Below, in pieces: positions 1 through 8,741 of a stretch of 64,000 bases of DNA. A model generated the notes under the pieces. That model worked only from the letters and a program-made list of their open reading frames with translations. It did not search any database and was not told the DNA's origin. The stretch is taken from assembly GCA_903896045.1 (NCBI GenBank), contig CAITWD010000018.1:62001-126000 (forward strand), in the 5' to 3' direction. Every line of letters begins with the position of its first letter. Within the stretch, counting starts at the first letter, position 1. This DNA is from an uncultured Actinomycetes bacterium. GTDB lineage: Bacteria; Actinomycetota; Thermoleophilia; Miltoncostaeales; Miltoncostaeaceae. The position numbers were made by a program, and so were the translations under genes.

Positions 1-1096
1 CTACCTCAACACCGGTGGCACAGGGCCATTGCCGATACCGGTTGTACGCGCGATCAACGAGGCAGCTGAGCACCAGCTCGGTATTGCGCGGATGGGCCCC
101 GCAGGAGTGGGCCTGACCGATATCACGATGGCCAAACTGCGTGCCGCGACAGCGAAGCTCGTTGGTGGGTCTGCCGCGGATATGGCGATTACCAGTAACA
201 CCACGATCGGCCTTGATGTGGTGATCTGGGGAATCGATTGGACGCCCGGCGATCACATTATTACCCTTGATAGTGAGCATCCTGGCTTGAGCGTGCCCAT
301 CGCAACGGTGGCGCGTCGCTTCGGATTAGAGGTCACTCGACTGACCAACAGTCAGTCTCAAGTAGAGCTTGAGGAAGCGGTGCGTCGGGCGATGACACCA
401 CGGACGCGCCTGGTGGCGCTGTCGCATGTGACCTGGTCGGGTGGTGCGGTTTTGGACATTGCGGGCGCTGCGCGTGCGGCGCGGGACGGCGGAGCGCTCA
501 TCGTCATTGATGGTGCCCAAGCGGTGGGGTCGATCCCTGTCGATGTCCACGCGCTTGGCGTGCATGCCTATTCGTTTCCCGCGCAAAAATGGCTGTTGGG
601 CCCTGAAGGCGTTGGCGCCTTATGGATTTCTGAAGAGGCGCGTGTGCGCGTTGATTTGACCTTTTGTGCCTATGAGGCCGGAACAAATCACCAGCCCGAT
701 GGCACGGTCGATATGTACGCCGGCGCCCGACGTTATGAGATCTCGACGCCGCCACTGCTGCTGGTGCATGGTTGGCTTGCCGGGCTCGCGTGGCTTGAAT
801 CGATTGGGTGGGACGCAATCCACGCAGCGACGGCTGCCAACATGGCCCAGGCGCGTGATGGCCTTCGGGTAATTCCCGGGGTGACGATATTGACCCCCGA
901 TGGCCCGCAGGCGGGGCTTGTGGTGTTTCAAATTGATGGCAGAGAGCCGGAAGCAGCCTTTTCTGCCATTAATAAGCAGGGAGTTTGCCTGCGTTGGCTA
1001 AATCATCCTCCGGCGGTGCGCGCCTCAATGGCGTTTTTCTGCAGTCCATCCGACCATGAGCGTCTCCTGAGTGCAGTTCGGACGCAAGGGTCCTGA
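1..1096 (+). CDS. Class V PLP-dependent aminotransferase (SufS/NifS-like fold), 5' end cut by window edge
   Basis: The reading frame is open from base 2 and begins in mid-protein with YLNTGGTGPLP, the segment that normally lies near the N-terminus of class V aminotransferases, so probably only a few to a few tens of residues are missing. The PLP-binding lysine is visible in SFPAQKWLLGPEGVGALW (codon 587-589), and the upstream DGAQAVGS segment holds the cofactor-binding Asp. The family includes cysteine desulfurases, isopenicillin-N-epimerase-like and kynureninase-like enzymes. I see no flexible Cys loop typical of a true cysteine desulfurase, so the substrate is unknown. It ends 14 nt before murA, which has its own promoter. 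Family call is firm, specific activity is not. Confidence 0.85.
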   Translation, partial: YLNTGGTGPLPIPVVRAINEAAEHQLGIARMGPAGVGLTDITMAKLRAATAKLVGGSAADMAITSNTTIGLDVVIWGIDWTPGDHIITLDSEHPGLSVPIATVARRFGLEVTRLTNSQSQVELEEAVRRAMTPRTRLVALSHVTWSGGAVLDIAGAARAARDGGALIVIDGAQAVGSIPVDVHALGVHAYSFPAQKWLLGPEGVGALWISEEARVRVDLTFCAYEAGTNHQPDGTVDMYAGARRYEISTPPLLLVHGWLAGLAWLESIGWDAIHAATAANMAQARDGLRVIPGVTILTPDGPQAGLVVFQIDGREPEAAFSAINKQGVCLRWLNHPPAVRASMAFFCSPSDHERLLSAVRTQGS

Positions 1097-1110
1097 TACG
1101 GTCTGAGTCT
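1097..1110 (+). promoter_or_regulatory. Leaderless-type -10 element before murA
   Basis: TACGGT at 1097-1102 matches TAnnnT and lies 8 nt before the murA GTG at 1111. No Shine-Dalgarno sequence lies between. This matches leaderless actinobacterial promoters, in which transcription starts at or next to the start codon. Confidence 0.5.
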
Positions 1111-2397
1111 GTGAATCAAAAGTTCGTCATCGAAGGCGGTCGTCCACTCGCGGGGACTGTCACTCCCGCAGGGAACAAGAACGCCGCGCTGCCGATTTTG
1201 GCCGCGTGCCTTCTGACCGATGAAGAGGTCGTTCTCGAAAATGTGCCACGGATCGTCGATGTCCACACAATGGTGGCATTGCTTGATGACATTGGCGTCT
1301 CGATTCGGGAAGAAGGTCCGAACACCCTCGTCTTGCGGGCCGACAACATTCGCCACACCCGCCTTGATGCTGCGCTGTCGGGTCGCCTTCGGGCGTCGCT
1401 CCTTGCCGCTGGACCACTGCTTGCCCGGTGCGGATCCGTTGAGACGGCACTCCCGGGTGGGGATTTCATTGGTCGCCGCCGCGTCGATACGCACATGCTC
1501 GCCTTTCGCAGTCTCGGTGCGGAAATCGATTCTGGACGCACCTATGTGATTCGCGCACCAAAGGGCTTGCACGGCGCAGACATCTTCCTCGACGAGGCCT
1601 CGGTGACCGCCACCGAGAATGTGCTCTGCGCAGCGGTGCTTGCACCCGGCCAGACAGTGATTGAGAACGCGGCATGTGAGCCGCACGTCCAAGACCTCGC
1701 GCGCTTTTTGGTGACCTTGGGCGCCAAGATCGACGGGATCGGCACCAATGTGATGCGCATTGAGGGCGTTGATCGCCTCGGGGGAGGGCGCTTTCGTATT
1801 GGCCCCGACCACATCGAGATCGCGTCCTTTATTGGGCTTGGCGCGATCACCCAGTCGGATCTGACCATCGAGGATGTGCGCCCCGAAGATCTGCGCATGA
1901 TCCTCTTGACCTTTGAACGCTTAGGGATCCGAGTTGAGCTCAATGGCACGACCTTGCGGGTTCCCCCCAATCAGGATCTGCGGGTACTCGCCGATGAGGG
2001 TGGGGCGATTCCCAAAATCGATGATGGAATCTGGCCCGCATTCCCGGCCGATTTGACGAGTATCGCGGTGGCGGTTGCCACCCAAACGCACGGCACCGTG
2101 ATGATCTTCGAGAAGATGTTTGAGAACCGACTCTTTTTCGTGGACAAGCTCGTCTCCATGGGGGCTCGAATCGTGTTGTGTGACCCGCACCGTGCTGTCG
2201 TGAGTGGCCCTGCCCAGCTCTATGGCGAGCGGGTCGAGAGCCCCGATATTCGTGCGGGTATGGCCATGTTGATCGCCGGATTGGTTGCGGGCGGTACGAC
2301 GACAATCGGCAACGTGGGCCAAATTGATCGTGGCTATGAACGTATTGATGAGCGACTGCGTGCACTCGGTGCACACATTGAACGTGTCGCAGACTGA
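1111..2397 (+). CDS. murA: UDP-N-acetylglucosamine 1-carboxyvinyltransferase (MurA) with Asp at the fosfomycin-target position
   Basis: Transfers enolpyruvate from PEP to UDP-GlcNAc, the first committed step of peptidoglycan synthesis in the cytoplasm. The 428-residue protein has the N-terminal GNKNAALPILAA segment (catalytic Lys near residue 23), two EPSP-synthase-like domains and RPEDLRMI. The active-site loop normally reads PGGC; here it reads LPGGDFIGRRRVDTH, with Asp at residue 118 in place of the Cys alkylated by fosfomycin. The same Cys-to-Asp change is known in Mycobacterium and Chlamydia MurA and gives intrinsic fosfomycin resistance. The usual PGFPTD segment appears as WPAFPADLTS. 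GTG start at 1111. The 3' end overlaps the next start, so it is probably co-transcribed with the histidine genes. Confidence 0.93.
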   Translation: MNQKFVIEGGRPLAGTVTPAGNKNAALPILAACLLTDEEVVLENVPRIVDVHTMVALLDDIGVSIREEGPNTLVLRADNIRHTRLDAALSGRLRASLLAAGPLLARCGSVETALPGGDFIGRRRVDTHMLAFRSLGAEIDSGRTYVIRAPKGLHGADIFLDEASVTATENVLCAAVLAPGQTVIENAACEPHVQDLARFLVTLGAKIDGIGTNVMRIEGVDRLGGGRFRIGPDHIEIASFIGLGAITQSDLTIEDVRPEDLRMILLTFERLGIRVELNGTTLRVPPNQDLRVLADEGGAIPKIDDGIWPAFPADLTSIAVAVATQTHGTVMIFEKMFENRLFFVDKLVSMGARIVLCDPHRAVVSGPAQLYGERVESPDIRAGMAMLIAGLVAGGTTTIGNVGQIDRGYERIDERLRALGAHIERVAD

Positions 2398-3637
2398 CCC
2401 CCAGATATCCGCGGTCGGGGCATTGCCGAACGGTGCCCGCGATGTGTTGCCGATTGAGGCAGCCGAATTGCGCGCGGTCGAGGACGCCCTTCGCGCTGCC
2501 TTTTCGCGGTACGGCTATCGCGAGGTGCGCACACCGGTGATTGAGTTCGCGCACCACCTCGAGCGTGCAGAAAGCGGCGGGCTCGATCGCGCCTATCGAT
2601 TGTTTGATGAATCAGGGCGCGTTCTGGTGTTGCGTCCCGATATGACGATCCCCGTATCGCGGTTGATTGCCACCCGCTTTGTCGATCATCCTGGCCCAAT
2701 TCGGGTCGCATATACCGGCCCCAGTTTCCGTGTGCCACAGCCCGGCAAGCCGGTCGCCTCAGAGGTGCGAAACGCGGGGGCAGAGCTTGTGGGCGCCGAT
2801 GGCCCTGAAGCGGACGCGGAGATCGTCTTGGTGTTGTGGGAAGCACTGCGGGATGCGGGGTTGTCACAGGCACGTATTGGACTGAGTGATGTCTCGGTGA
2901 CCGCTGCCGTGCTTGAGGGGCTCGGAGTCCCTGACCAGATTCGCGAGCGCTTGTCGCGCGCTGCTGAGGCACGGGATTTTGTTGCCTGGCGCACTGAGGC
3001 GGCGCAGTTTGTGTGCCCTGAGCCACAGGCAGAGCTTCTGGCGGGCCTTCCTGCCATGCGGGGGCATACGGATGTGCTTGCACGGATCGCAGAAGTCGTG
3101 CCCTTTGCCCGTGAAGCCTGTGCGCGAATGACGCGCCTGTTGGAGCTTCTTGCCCAAGAGGGGCTCCATGATGCGGTATTGGTCGATTTGGGGATCCTGC
3201 GCGACTGGAAGTACTACTCAGGCCTCGTGATTGAGGCATACGCGAGCGGCGCAGCCCTTCCGGTAGCCCAGGGCGGTCGCTACGACGGTCTTGCGTCCCG
3301 TTTTGGCACCTCACGTCCGGCGGTTGGGTTTTCGATCGAGGTCGAGTCGCTTCACCGTGCCATTACTGACGGCGCCCGCGCGCGCGATCTGGAATTCGGG
3401 ATCGTGTTGGTCGGGGGGCTCGATGAGCAACTGACACTCAGCGCGCGCATTCGTGCTGCGGGCATCGTCGTGATCGGACTTGCCGCAGGGGACTCTCGTG
3501 GCGAGGCGCTTGCCGAGGCCGAGGGCTGGCGGTTTGTGGGCGTCCAGGATGCTGGTGGGCTGCGCATTCTTGATCGTGCTGATGGAACGAGCTTCGTGAG
3601 TGCACGGCCGGAGGAGGATTTGTCATCGCGCCGTTAA
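2384..3637 (+). CDS. hisZ: ATP phosphoribosyltransferase regulatory subunit (HisZ)
   Basis: HisZ is a histidyl-tRNA-synthetase-like protein lacking aminoacylation activity that pairs with short-form HisG and carries feedback inhibition by histidine. The 417-residue protein opens like HisRS (PNGARDVLP) and keeps the class II motif 2-like VLRPDMTIPVSRL and the GGRYDGL segment. It lacks a convincing C-terminal anticodon-binding domain, and hisG of the short type follows directly, which favours HisZ over HisS. The GTG at 2384 overlaps the murA stop by 14 nt; frames further upstream would run deep into murA. It heads the histidine operon. Confidence 0.88.
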   Translation: MSQTDPQISAVGALPNGARDVLPIEAAELRAVEDALRAAFSRYGYREVRTPVIEFAHHLERAESGGLDRAYRLFDESGRVLVLRPDMTIPVSRLIATRFVDHPGPIRVAYTGPSFRVPQPGKPVASEVRNAGAELVGADGPEADAEIVLVLWEALRDAGLSQARIGLSDVSVTAAVLEGLGVPDQIRERLSRAAEARDFVAWRTEAAQFVCPEPQAELLAGLPAMRGHTDVLARIAEVVPFAREACARMTRLLELLAQEGLHDAVLVDLGILRDWKYYSGLVIEAYASGAALPVAQGGRYDGLASRFGTSRPAVGFSIEVESLHRAITDGARARDLEFGIVLVGGLDEQLTLSARIRAAGIVVIGLAAGDSRGEALAEAEGWRFVGVQDAGGLRILDRADGTSFVSARPEEDLSSRR

Positions 3638-3645
3638 GAATTTGC

Positions 3646-4275
3646 ATGCCACTCGGGGCCTTGTATCCCGACGCCATTGAACTGCTCGAGCGCGCCGGAG
3701 TCGATGTTTCACCGCTGCGCGACGGGAGTCGCAAACTGATTTTCACCGCGCCCGATGGCACCGTGTTCATTACGACTCGTCCGAGCGATGTCCCGACCTA
3801 CGTTGAGGCAGGATCGGCCGATATCGGCATCGTTGGTCGTGACGTGATCAATGAGCGTCACCCCGATGTCTACGAACTCCTCGATCTTGAATTTGGGGCA
3901 TGCCGGATGGCGTATGCGACCGCAGATGGGGTGGATCCGACCTCGGAAATCATTGCTCGGCTTGGCGTCTTGCGGGTTGCCACCAAGTATCCGGCAGTTG
4001 CAGAAGCCCACTTTCTGGCCACCGGTCGACAGGTCGAGCTCGTCAAGGTCAACGGATCTGTGGAGCTCGGGCCACTCGTCGGGCTTGCCGATGGGATCGT
4101 CGATCTGGTTGCGACCGGTCGGACCTTGCGTGAGAACGGTTTGGTCGAGCGGGAACACATCTTTGACAGTTCGGCGCGCTTGATTGCCAATCGGGTGAGT
4201 CACAAGCTTCGGGCCGAAGAGATCGATGCACTGACCGCGCGCCTTGCTCAGGCGGTTGCTGCGGAGTCGCGATGA
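3646..4275 (+). CDS. hisG: ATP phosphoribosyltransferase catalytic subunit, short form (HisG)
   Basis: Condenses ATP and PRPP, the first step of histidine synthesis. About 209 residues, short form without the C-terminal regulatory domain, matching the HisZ encoded upstream. Visible motifs are DVPTYVEAGSADIGIVGRDV and the PRPP loop DLVATGRTLRENG. The start is uncertain: the ATG at 3646 is the only canonical codon in frame, but homology suggests the protein begins earlier, because PLRIC encoded just upstream reads like the first beta strand of HisG. A strong GAGGAGG (3611-3617) precedes an in-frame ATC at 3625 by 7 nt, so a non-canonical start is possible. It overlaps hisD by 4 nt. Confidence 0.92.
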   Translation: MPLGALYPDAIELLERAGVDVSPLRDGSRKLIFTAPDGTVFITTRPSDVPTYVEAGSADIGIVGRDVINERHPDVYELLDLEFGACRMAYATADGVDPTSEIIARLGVLRVATKYPAVAEAHFLATGRQVELVKVNGSVELGPLVGLADGIVDLVATGRTLRENGLVEREHIFDSSARLIANRVSHKLRAEEIDALTARLAQAVAAESR

Positions 4276-5555
4276 GTGCTCCTGTGCGCATCCGCTGCGC
4301 ACCGGATCAGATTGCGGCGTGTGCATCAGCACTGCGTCCGCCGCACACTGCTGCCGACCCCGAGCTGTCTGCGATTGTCCAGGCGACAATTGATGATGTG
4401 CGCACCCGTGGCGATATGGCACTTGTTGCCCATGCCCGTCAATTCGGAGCACCCTCATTTACCGAGAATCAGGTCCGCGTTCCCGTGAGCACATTGCGCG
4501 CGGCGCGGGCAGCCCTTGATCCCGAGCTCGCACGTGCGATCGAGATCGCCGCAGCACAGGTGCGAGATTTTGCGACTGCGGTGCGCCCGAGTGATACCGA
4601 GGTCGAGCTCGCTCATGGGCAGCGCATCGCGATGAGGGTGGTGCCCGTGGCAGCGGCCGGCTGTTATGTGCCCGGAGGGCGTGCGGCATACCCGTCGAGT
4701 CTGGTGATGTCGGTGGTCCCCGCGCAGGTCGCCGGGGTCGAGCGCATTGCCGTGGCCAGTCCACCTGGTGAGGACGGACTCCCGCCTCACGTTATTTTGG
4801 CGACCGCCGAGATTTTGGGCATTGATGAGGTCTATGCCGTCGGTGGTGCTGCAGCGATTGCCGCACTCGCCTATGGAACCCCGTCAGTCGCACCGGTCGC
4901 AGTGATTACGGGGCCGGGAAGCTCATGGGTGCAGGAGGCCAAGCGCCAGGTCAGTGGTCAGGTGGGAATCGATGGATTTGCGGGGCCGAGCGAGGTCATG
5001 ATCATCGCCGATGCGAGCGCAGACCCCGAGGCCATGGCACTCGATCTTCTTGCGCAAGCCGAGCATGGACCCGATTCTGTTGCGGCCCTTGCCAGTCATG
5101 ATCCGACAGTTATCGATGCGGTCGCTCACGCGCTTTCGGGGTACGAGACACCCATTGGTGCGGTGACCTTGGTGGATTGTGAGAGCCTTGATGATGCTGT
5201 TGGGCTCAGTGAGGCATTTGCGGCCGAACATCTCGAGATTTGTTGCGCGGATGCAGCGAGTATTGCGAATCGTATTCGTCAGGCAGGTGCAGTGTTTATC
5301 GGGCCGAATTGTGCAACTGCCTACGGTGATTACGTGGCAGGCTCAAATCACGTCCTGCCCACCGGGGGTGCGGCGCGTTTTGCGTCGGCGCTTGGACCAT
5401 CAACGTATTTGCGTCGGATGTCGATAGTGGAGATGACCGACACGGCCGTTGCACAATTGACACCACACTTAGAAAAAATCGCTGCAGCCGAAGGGTTCCC
5501 AATTCACGGGCGCTCGGCGGCGGTGCGCAACATGAGTCGTGAGGGGGGACGTTGA
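4272..5555 (+). CDS. hisD: Histidinol dehydrogenase
   Basis: Oxidises L-histidinol to L-histidine in two NAD-dependent steps with a zinc ion in the active site. The 427-residue protein is full length for the family. Visible signatures are the cofactor region GPGSSWVQEAKRQV, the GIDGFAGPSEVMIIAD segment, AQAEHGPDS with the conserved Gln and His, and EHLEI near the C-terminus. The ATG at 4272 overlaps the hisG stop as ATGA, indicating translational coupling. Confidence 0.96.
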   Translation: MSAPVRIRCAPDQIAACASALRPPHTAADPELSAIVQATIDDVRTRGDMALVAHARQFGAPSFTENQVRVPVSTLRAARAALDPELARAIEIAAAQVRDFATAVRPSDTEVELAHGQRIAMRVVPVAAAGCYVPGGRAAYPSSLVMSVVPAQVAGVERIAVASPPGEDGLPPHVILATAEILGIDEVYAVGGAAAIAALAYGTPSVAPVAVITGPGSSWVQEAKRQVSGQVGIDGFAGPSEVMIIADASADPEAMALDLLAQAEHGPDSVAALASHDPTVIDAVAHALSGYETPIGAVTLVDCESLDDAVGLSEAFAAEHLEICCADAASIANRIRQAGAVFIGPNCATAYGDYVAGSNHVLPTGGAARFASALGPSTYLRRMSIVEMTDTAVAQLTPHLEKIAAAEGFPIHGRSAAVRNMSREGGR

Positions 5556-6139
5556 GTCGAATTGGCGAGTCACAGCGCACCACGGGTGAGACGGATGTGC
5601 GTGTGCGCATCAACCTCGATGGCGTGGGTTCGGCGACGATCTCGACCGGCGTCGGCTTTTTCGATCACATGTTGACGCTCTTTGCGCACCACTCGCTCAT
5701 CGACCTCGAGGTTGAGGCGCGGGGTGATCTTGAGACCGGAAGCCACCACACCGTGGAAGACGTCGGGATTACGCTCGGGATGGCACTCGCGAGCGCCCTC
5801 GGCGATCGCGCGGGAATTGAGCGCTATGGACAGGCGCTTGTACCCATGGACGAATGCCTTGGCCAGGCGGCAATCGATGTCTCAGGACGACCGTTTTTGG
5901 CCTGCGAGGTGCCACTTCCCTACGCGAGCATTGGCGGATTTGAGACCGATCTGTTGGAAGAATTCTTGCGAGGGCTCGCCAATAATGCGCGGCTGACCAT
6001 TCACCTGCGCATGCTGGCCGGGTCAAATCCTCACCACGTCATCGAGTGTGGATTCAAAGCGGTTGCGCGCGCATTGCGTGCTGCGGTGACGACGAATCCG
6101 CGAATGCCAGGGGTTCCCTCCACCAAGGGGTCTTTGTGA
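5552..6139 (+). CDS. hisB: Imidazoleglycerol-phosphate dehydratase
   Basis: Dehydrates imidazole glycerol phosphate to imidazole acetol phosphate. The 195-residue protein is the monofunctional type without a histidinol-phosphatase domain. The two halves of the fold show the metal-binding histidine clusters GFFDHMLTLFAHHS and GSHHTVEDVGI near the N-terminus and NPHHVIECGFKAVARAL near the C-terminus. Start is TTG at 5552, overlapping the hisD stop (TTGA), after a G-rich GAGGGGGG ribosome site. No hisC was found between hisD and hisB, where many operons carry it. Confidence 0.95.
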   Translation: MSRIGESQRTTGETDVRVRINLDGVGSATISTGVGFFDHMLTLFAHHSLIDLEVEARGDLETGSHHTVEDVGITLGMALASALGDRAGIERYGQALVPMDECLGQAAIDVSGRPFLACEVPLPYASIGGFETDLLEEFLRGLANNARLTIHLRMLAGSNPHHVIECGFKAVARALRAAVTTNPRMPGVPSTKGSL

Positions 6140-6789
6140 GCCCACACGGTCCGCGCATTGCGGTCCTGAATTACCAAATGAGTAATTTGCGCAGCGTCAC
6201 CAAGGCGCTTGAGCGCCTTGGTGCGAACGTAGTGATTGCGCATTCTGATGCCGAAGCCGATGGGGCCGACGCGTTGGTGCTTCCCGGAGTAGGAAGTTTT
6301 GGGCAGGCGATGGAGCGCATTCGGGCCCAGGGGCTTGACGAGGTGGTTCGGGGCGCGGCAGCGGACGGTCGTCCAGTGCTCGGTATTTGCCTTGGATTGC
6401 AGTTGTTTTTTGATGCAAGTGAAGAGAGCCCGGGTGCAGTCGGTCTCGGCGTGATTCCGGGGGAGGTGCGTCGCCTGGTGACCCCGCGTAAATTGCCCCA
6501 AATTGGCTGGAATCGCGTGCACTGGAGGGGTCTGAGTTCTGTGGTGCCCGAGGAGACCGATGACCGCGCCTCGACCTACTATTTTGTACATAGCTATGCA
6601 GCCGTCCCAAATGACCCCGCCCACATTCTCGGGACCGTGCACTATGGTGGCGACTTCGTTGCCGCAGCGCAGCTTGGTTCGGTGACGGGTGTGCAGTTTC
6701 ACCCGGAAAAATCGAGCCGGGCTGGACTTGGGCTTCTGTCGCGCTGGATTGCGAGTGTCTCAACCCACAAGGAGGTCGTCGGGAGATGA
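6136..6789 (+). CDS. hisH: Imidazole glycerol phosphate synthase, glutamine amidotransferase subunit
   Basis: Class I glutaminase that supplies ammonia to HisF. The 217-residue protein carries the nucleophile elbow VLGICLGLQLFF and the His-Glu pair in GVQFHPEKSSRAG. The N-terminus IAVLNYQMSNLRSV is typical (usually DYGxGNLRS; here the aspartate is Asn). Start chosen as GTG 6136, which overlaps the hisB stop and follows AAGGGG; longer in-frame starts would lie inside hisB. It overlaps hisA by 4 nt. Confidence 0.95.
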   Translation: MSPHGPRIAVLNYQMSNLRSVTKALERLGANVVIAHSDAEADGADALVLPGVGSFGQAMERIRAQGLDEVVRGAAADGRPVLGICLGLQLFFDASEESPGAVGLGVIPGEVRRLVTPRKLPQIGWNRVHWRGLSSVVPEETDDRASTYYFVHSYAAVPNDPAHILGTVHYGGDFVAAAQLGSVTGVQFHPEKSSRAGLGLLSRWIASVSTHKEVVGR

Positions 6790-7541
6790 TGTTGTTCCCC
6801 GCGATCGATCTGCATAACGGGCGCGCGGTGCGTCTTGTGCAGGGTGATTTCGACAATGTCTTGGTGTTTAACGAGGATCCCGTTGCCCAAGCACGGCACT
6901 TTGCCGAGCAGGGTGCGACCCATCTACATGTTGTTGACCTCGACGGCGCCCGTGAGGGCGGACCCGTGCATGCGGCGATCGTTGCAAGCATTGCCGCGGC
7001 ATTTGACGGCACCGTCCACTATGGCGGCGGAATGCGCTCTCGTGCGGCCATTGAGACCGCGATTGCGACCGGAATTGATCGAGTTGTTGTGGGCACCGCA
7101 GTGCTCCAGGATGAAGAGCTCCTTCGCTGGGCCATTGACCGCTTGGGTGATCAATTGGTGGTGTCGTTGGATGCCCGCGATGGGATGGTTGCCACCCATG
7201 GGTGGACCGTGACCAGTGATCGTGACGCGATGGTTGTTGCGGCCGATTTGGTGACCACCGGCGTGCGCCATCTTCTCTACACCGACATTTCCCGCGATGG
7301 GATGCTCGAAGGGCCAAACCTGATTGCCTTGCGGCGACTGTCGGCGGCAGCACCTCCATTGGGAATCATCGCCTCAGGCGGCGTGAGTTCGCTCAATGAT
7401 TTGCGCCAACTCGCGCAACTTGACCTCGACAATATCACCGGGGTCATCGTGGGCCGTGCGCTCTATGACGAGCGGTTCACGGTTGCCCAAGCCCTTGCGG
7501 TGCTCGGCCAAGACACGCCTCGTGTGGGTGGCGATTCGTGA
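6786..7541 (+). CDS. hisA: Phosphoribosylformimino-5-aminoimidazole carboxamide ribotide isomerase
   Basis: TIM-barrel isomerase converting ProFAR to PRFAR. The 251-residue protein begins [19 protein letters not shown] with the catalytic Asp in strand 1, has the VHYGGGMRS phosphate loop, the second catalytic Asp in [14 protein letters not shown], and IIASGGVSS near the end. In some actinobacteria this enzyme also serves tryptophan synthesis (PriA); sequence inspection alone cannot exclude that. The ATG at 6786 overlaps the hisH stop. Confidence 0.94.
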   Translation: MMLFPAIDLHNGRAVRLVQGDFDNVLVFNEDPVAQARHFAEQGATHLHVVDLDGAREGGPVHAAIVASIAAAFDGTVHYGGGMRSRAAIETAIATGIDRVVVGTAVLQDEELLRWAIDRLGDQLVVSLDARDGMVATHGWTVTSDRDAMVVAADLVTTGVRHLLYTDISRDGMLEGPNLIALRRLSAAAPPLGIIASGGVSSLNDLRQLAQLDLDNITGVIVGRALYDERFTVAQALAVLGQDTPRVGGDS

Positions 7542-8293
7542 TTCGTGTTATTCCCTGCCTTGATGTTCATGCTGGCAGGGTGGTCAAAGGCGTCAACTTC
7601 GTCGATCTCCGCGATGCCGGTGATCCGGTCGAGCTTGCGAGTCGCTACGACGCAGAAGGCGCCGATGAGCTGGTCTTTTTAGATATCACCGCGACCCATG
7701 AGGCGCGCGGCACCATTGTGCAGCTCGCCGAGCGTACCGCTGCTGAGGTGTTTATTCCCTTCACGATCGGGGGAGGGATCCGCAGCGAGGACGACATGTA
7801 TGCCGTCTTATCTGCCGGGGCAGACAAGGTCTCGATCAACTCTGCTGCGGTGCGTGATCCTGATGTGATTACCCGGGGTGCGGCCCGCTTTGGCAGTCAG
7901 TGCATTGTGGTCGCAATCGACGCGAAGCGTCGGGCAGATGGGAGTGGCTGGGAGGTCTATCTCAGCGGTGGGCGCACCGAGACCGGTATCGAGGCGGTTG
8001 CATGGGCCAAAGAGGCGGCGGAGCGTGGGGCAGGGGAGATTCTTCTGACCAGTATGGATCGCGACGGCACCAAGGACGGATTTGATACCGATCTGTTGGC
8101 TCGGGTCTCGGCGGCGGTGCCGATTCCGGTGATTGCATCCGGCGGAGCTGGCACGCTTGCCCACTTTGCCGATGCGGTGACCACCGGTCATGCGGATGCC
8201 GTGCTTGCCGCGTCGGTCTTTCATGACGGAGTGTTCAGTATTTCCGAGGTCAAACAGGCAATGGCAACAGCTGGAGTGGAGGTTCGTCAATGA
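7538..8293 (+). CDS. hisF: Imidazole glycerol phosphate synthase, cyclase subunit
   Basis: Half-barrel duplicated TIM barrel that uses ammonia from HisH to close the imidazole ring, giving IGP and AICAR. The 251-residue protein has [17 protein letters not shown] with the first catalytic Asp and [15 protein letters not shown] with the second, plus [15 protein letters not shown] start overlapping hisA by 4 nt. In many operons hisI or hisIE follows; here it does not, so the HisI, HisE and HisC steps must be encoded elsewhere. Confidence 0.96.
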   Translation: MIRVIPCLDVHAGRVVKGVNFVDLRDAGDPVELASRYDAEGADELVFLDITATHEARGTIVQLAERTAAEVFIPFTIGGGIRSEDDMYAVLSAGADKVSINSAAVRDPDVITRGAARFGSQCIVVAIDAKRRADGSGWEVYLSGGRTETGIEAVAWAKEAAERGAGEILLTSMDRDGTKDGFDTDLLARVSAAVPIPVIASGGAGTLAHFADAVTTGHADAVLAASVFHDGVFSISEVKQAMATAGVEVRQ

Positions 8294-8700
8294 GTGCACA
8301 GTTGCGCATTATTCGTACCGAGGCGGCCCCTGCGCCGGTCGCAGGTGCGCCCTACAACCAGGCTGTTGTTGCGCCGGCCGGAGAGTTGATCTTCGTCTCT
8401 GGGCAGGTGCCCGTGGATCGTGAAACCGGTCAGATCGTGCCCGGTGATGTCACCGCGCAAAGCGAGCAGGTGCTGATCAACGTCGCCGCAGTGCTGTCTG
8501 GAGCCGGAGCGACCCTCAACGACGTCATCAAGTCAACGGTGTTCTTGATCGACATCGCCAATGACTTCCCGCTGATGAATACGGTGTATGCGAAACACTT
8601 TGGATCGCATGCCCCTGCGCGCTCCACGATCGGCGTCGCCGCGCTGCCGCTGGGTGCGCGCGTGGAGATCGAGGTCGTCGCGCGGGTGCCGAGCGCCTAG
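8290..8700 (+). CDS. ridA: RidA/YjgF-family enamine/imine deaminase
   Basis: RidA proteins hydrolyse reactive enamine/imine intermediates released by PLP enzymes. The 136-residue protein has the family layout, with [21 protein letters not shown] at the N-terminal sheet and [22 protein letters not shown], whose Arg binds the substrate carboxylate. It overlaps hisF by 4 nt (ATGA), so it is the last gene of the histidine operon, before a hairpin terminator. Confidence 0.92.
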   Translation: MSAQLRIIRTEAAPAPVAGAPYNQAVVAPAGELIFVSGQVPVDRETGQIVPGDVTAQSEQVLINVAAVLSGAGATLNDVIKSTVFLIDIANDFPLMNTVYAKHFGSHAPARSTIGVAALPLGARVEIEVVARVPSA

Positions 8701-8715
8701 CTGCGTGCGATGCGT

Positions 8716-8734
8716 GCGCCCCTTTCGGGGGCGC
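8716..8734. terminator. Hairpin between convergent ridA and the 84-aa gene
   Basis: GCGCCCC-TTTCG-GGGGCGC forms a 7-bp GC stem with a 5-nt loop. It sits in the 41-nt space between two convergent stops (8700 and 8742), so it may end transcription from both sides. No clear U-tract follows. Confidence 0.6.
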
Positions 8735-8741
8735 CGCCGCA

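Noticed and set aside
2334-3314. 326-codon minus-strand frame opposite hisZ
   Set aside because: Shadow of hisZ with low-complexity Arg/Pro/Gln composition and no recognisable domain.
2384-3637. Histidyl-tRNA synthetase (HisS)
   Set aside because: No clear anticodon-binding domain, and it is directly followed by short-form HisG in a his operon, which fits HisZ.
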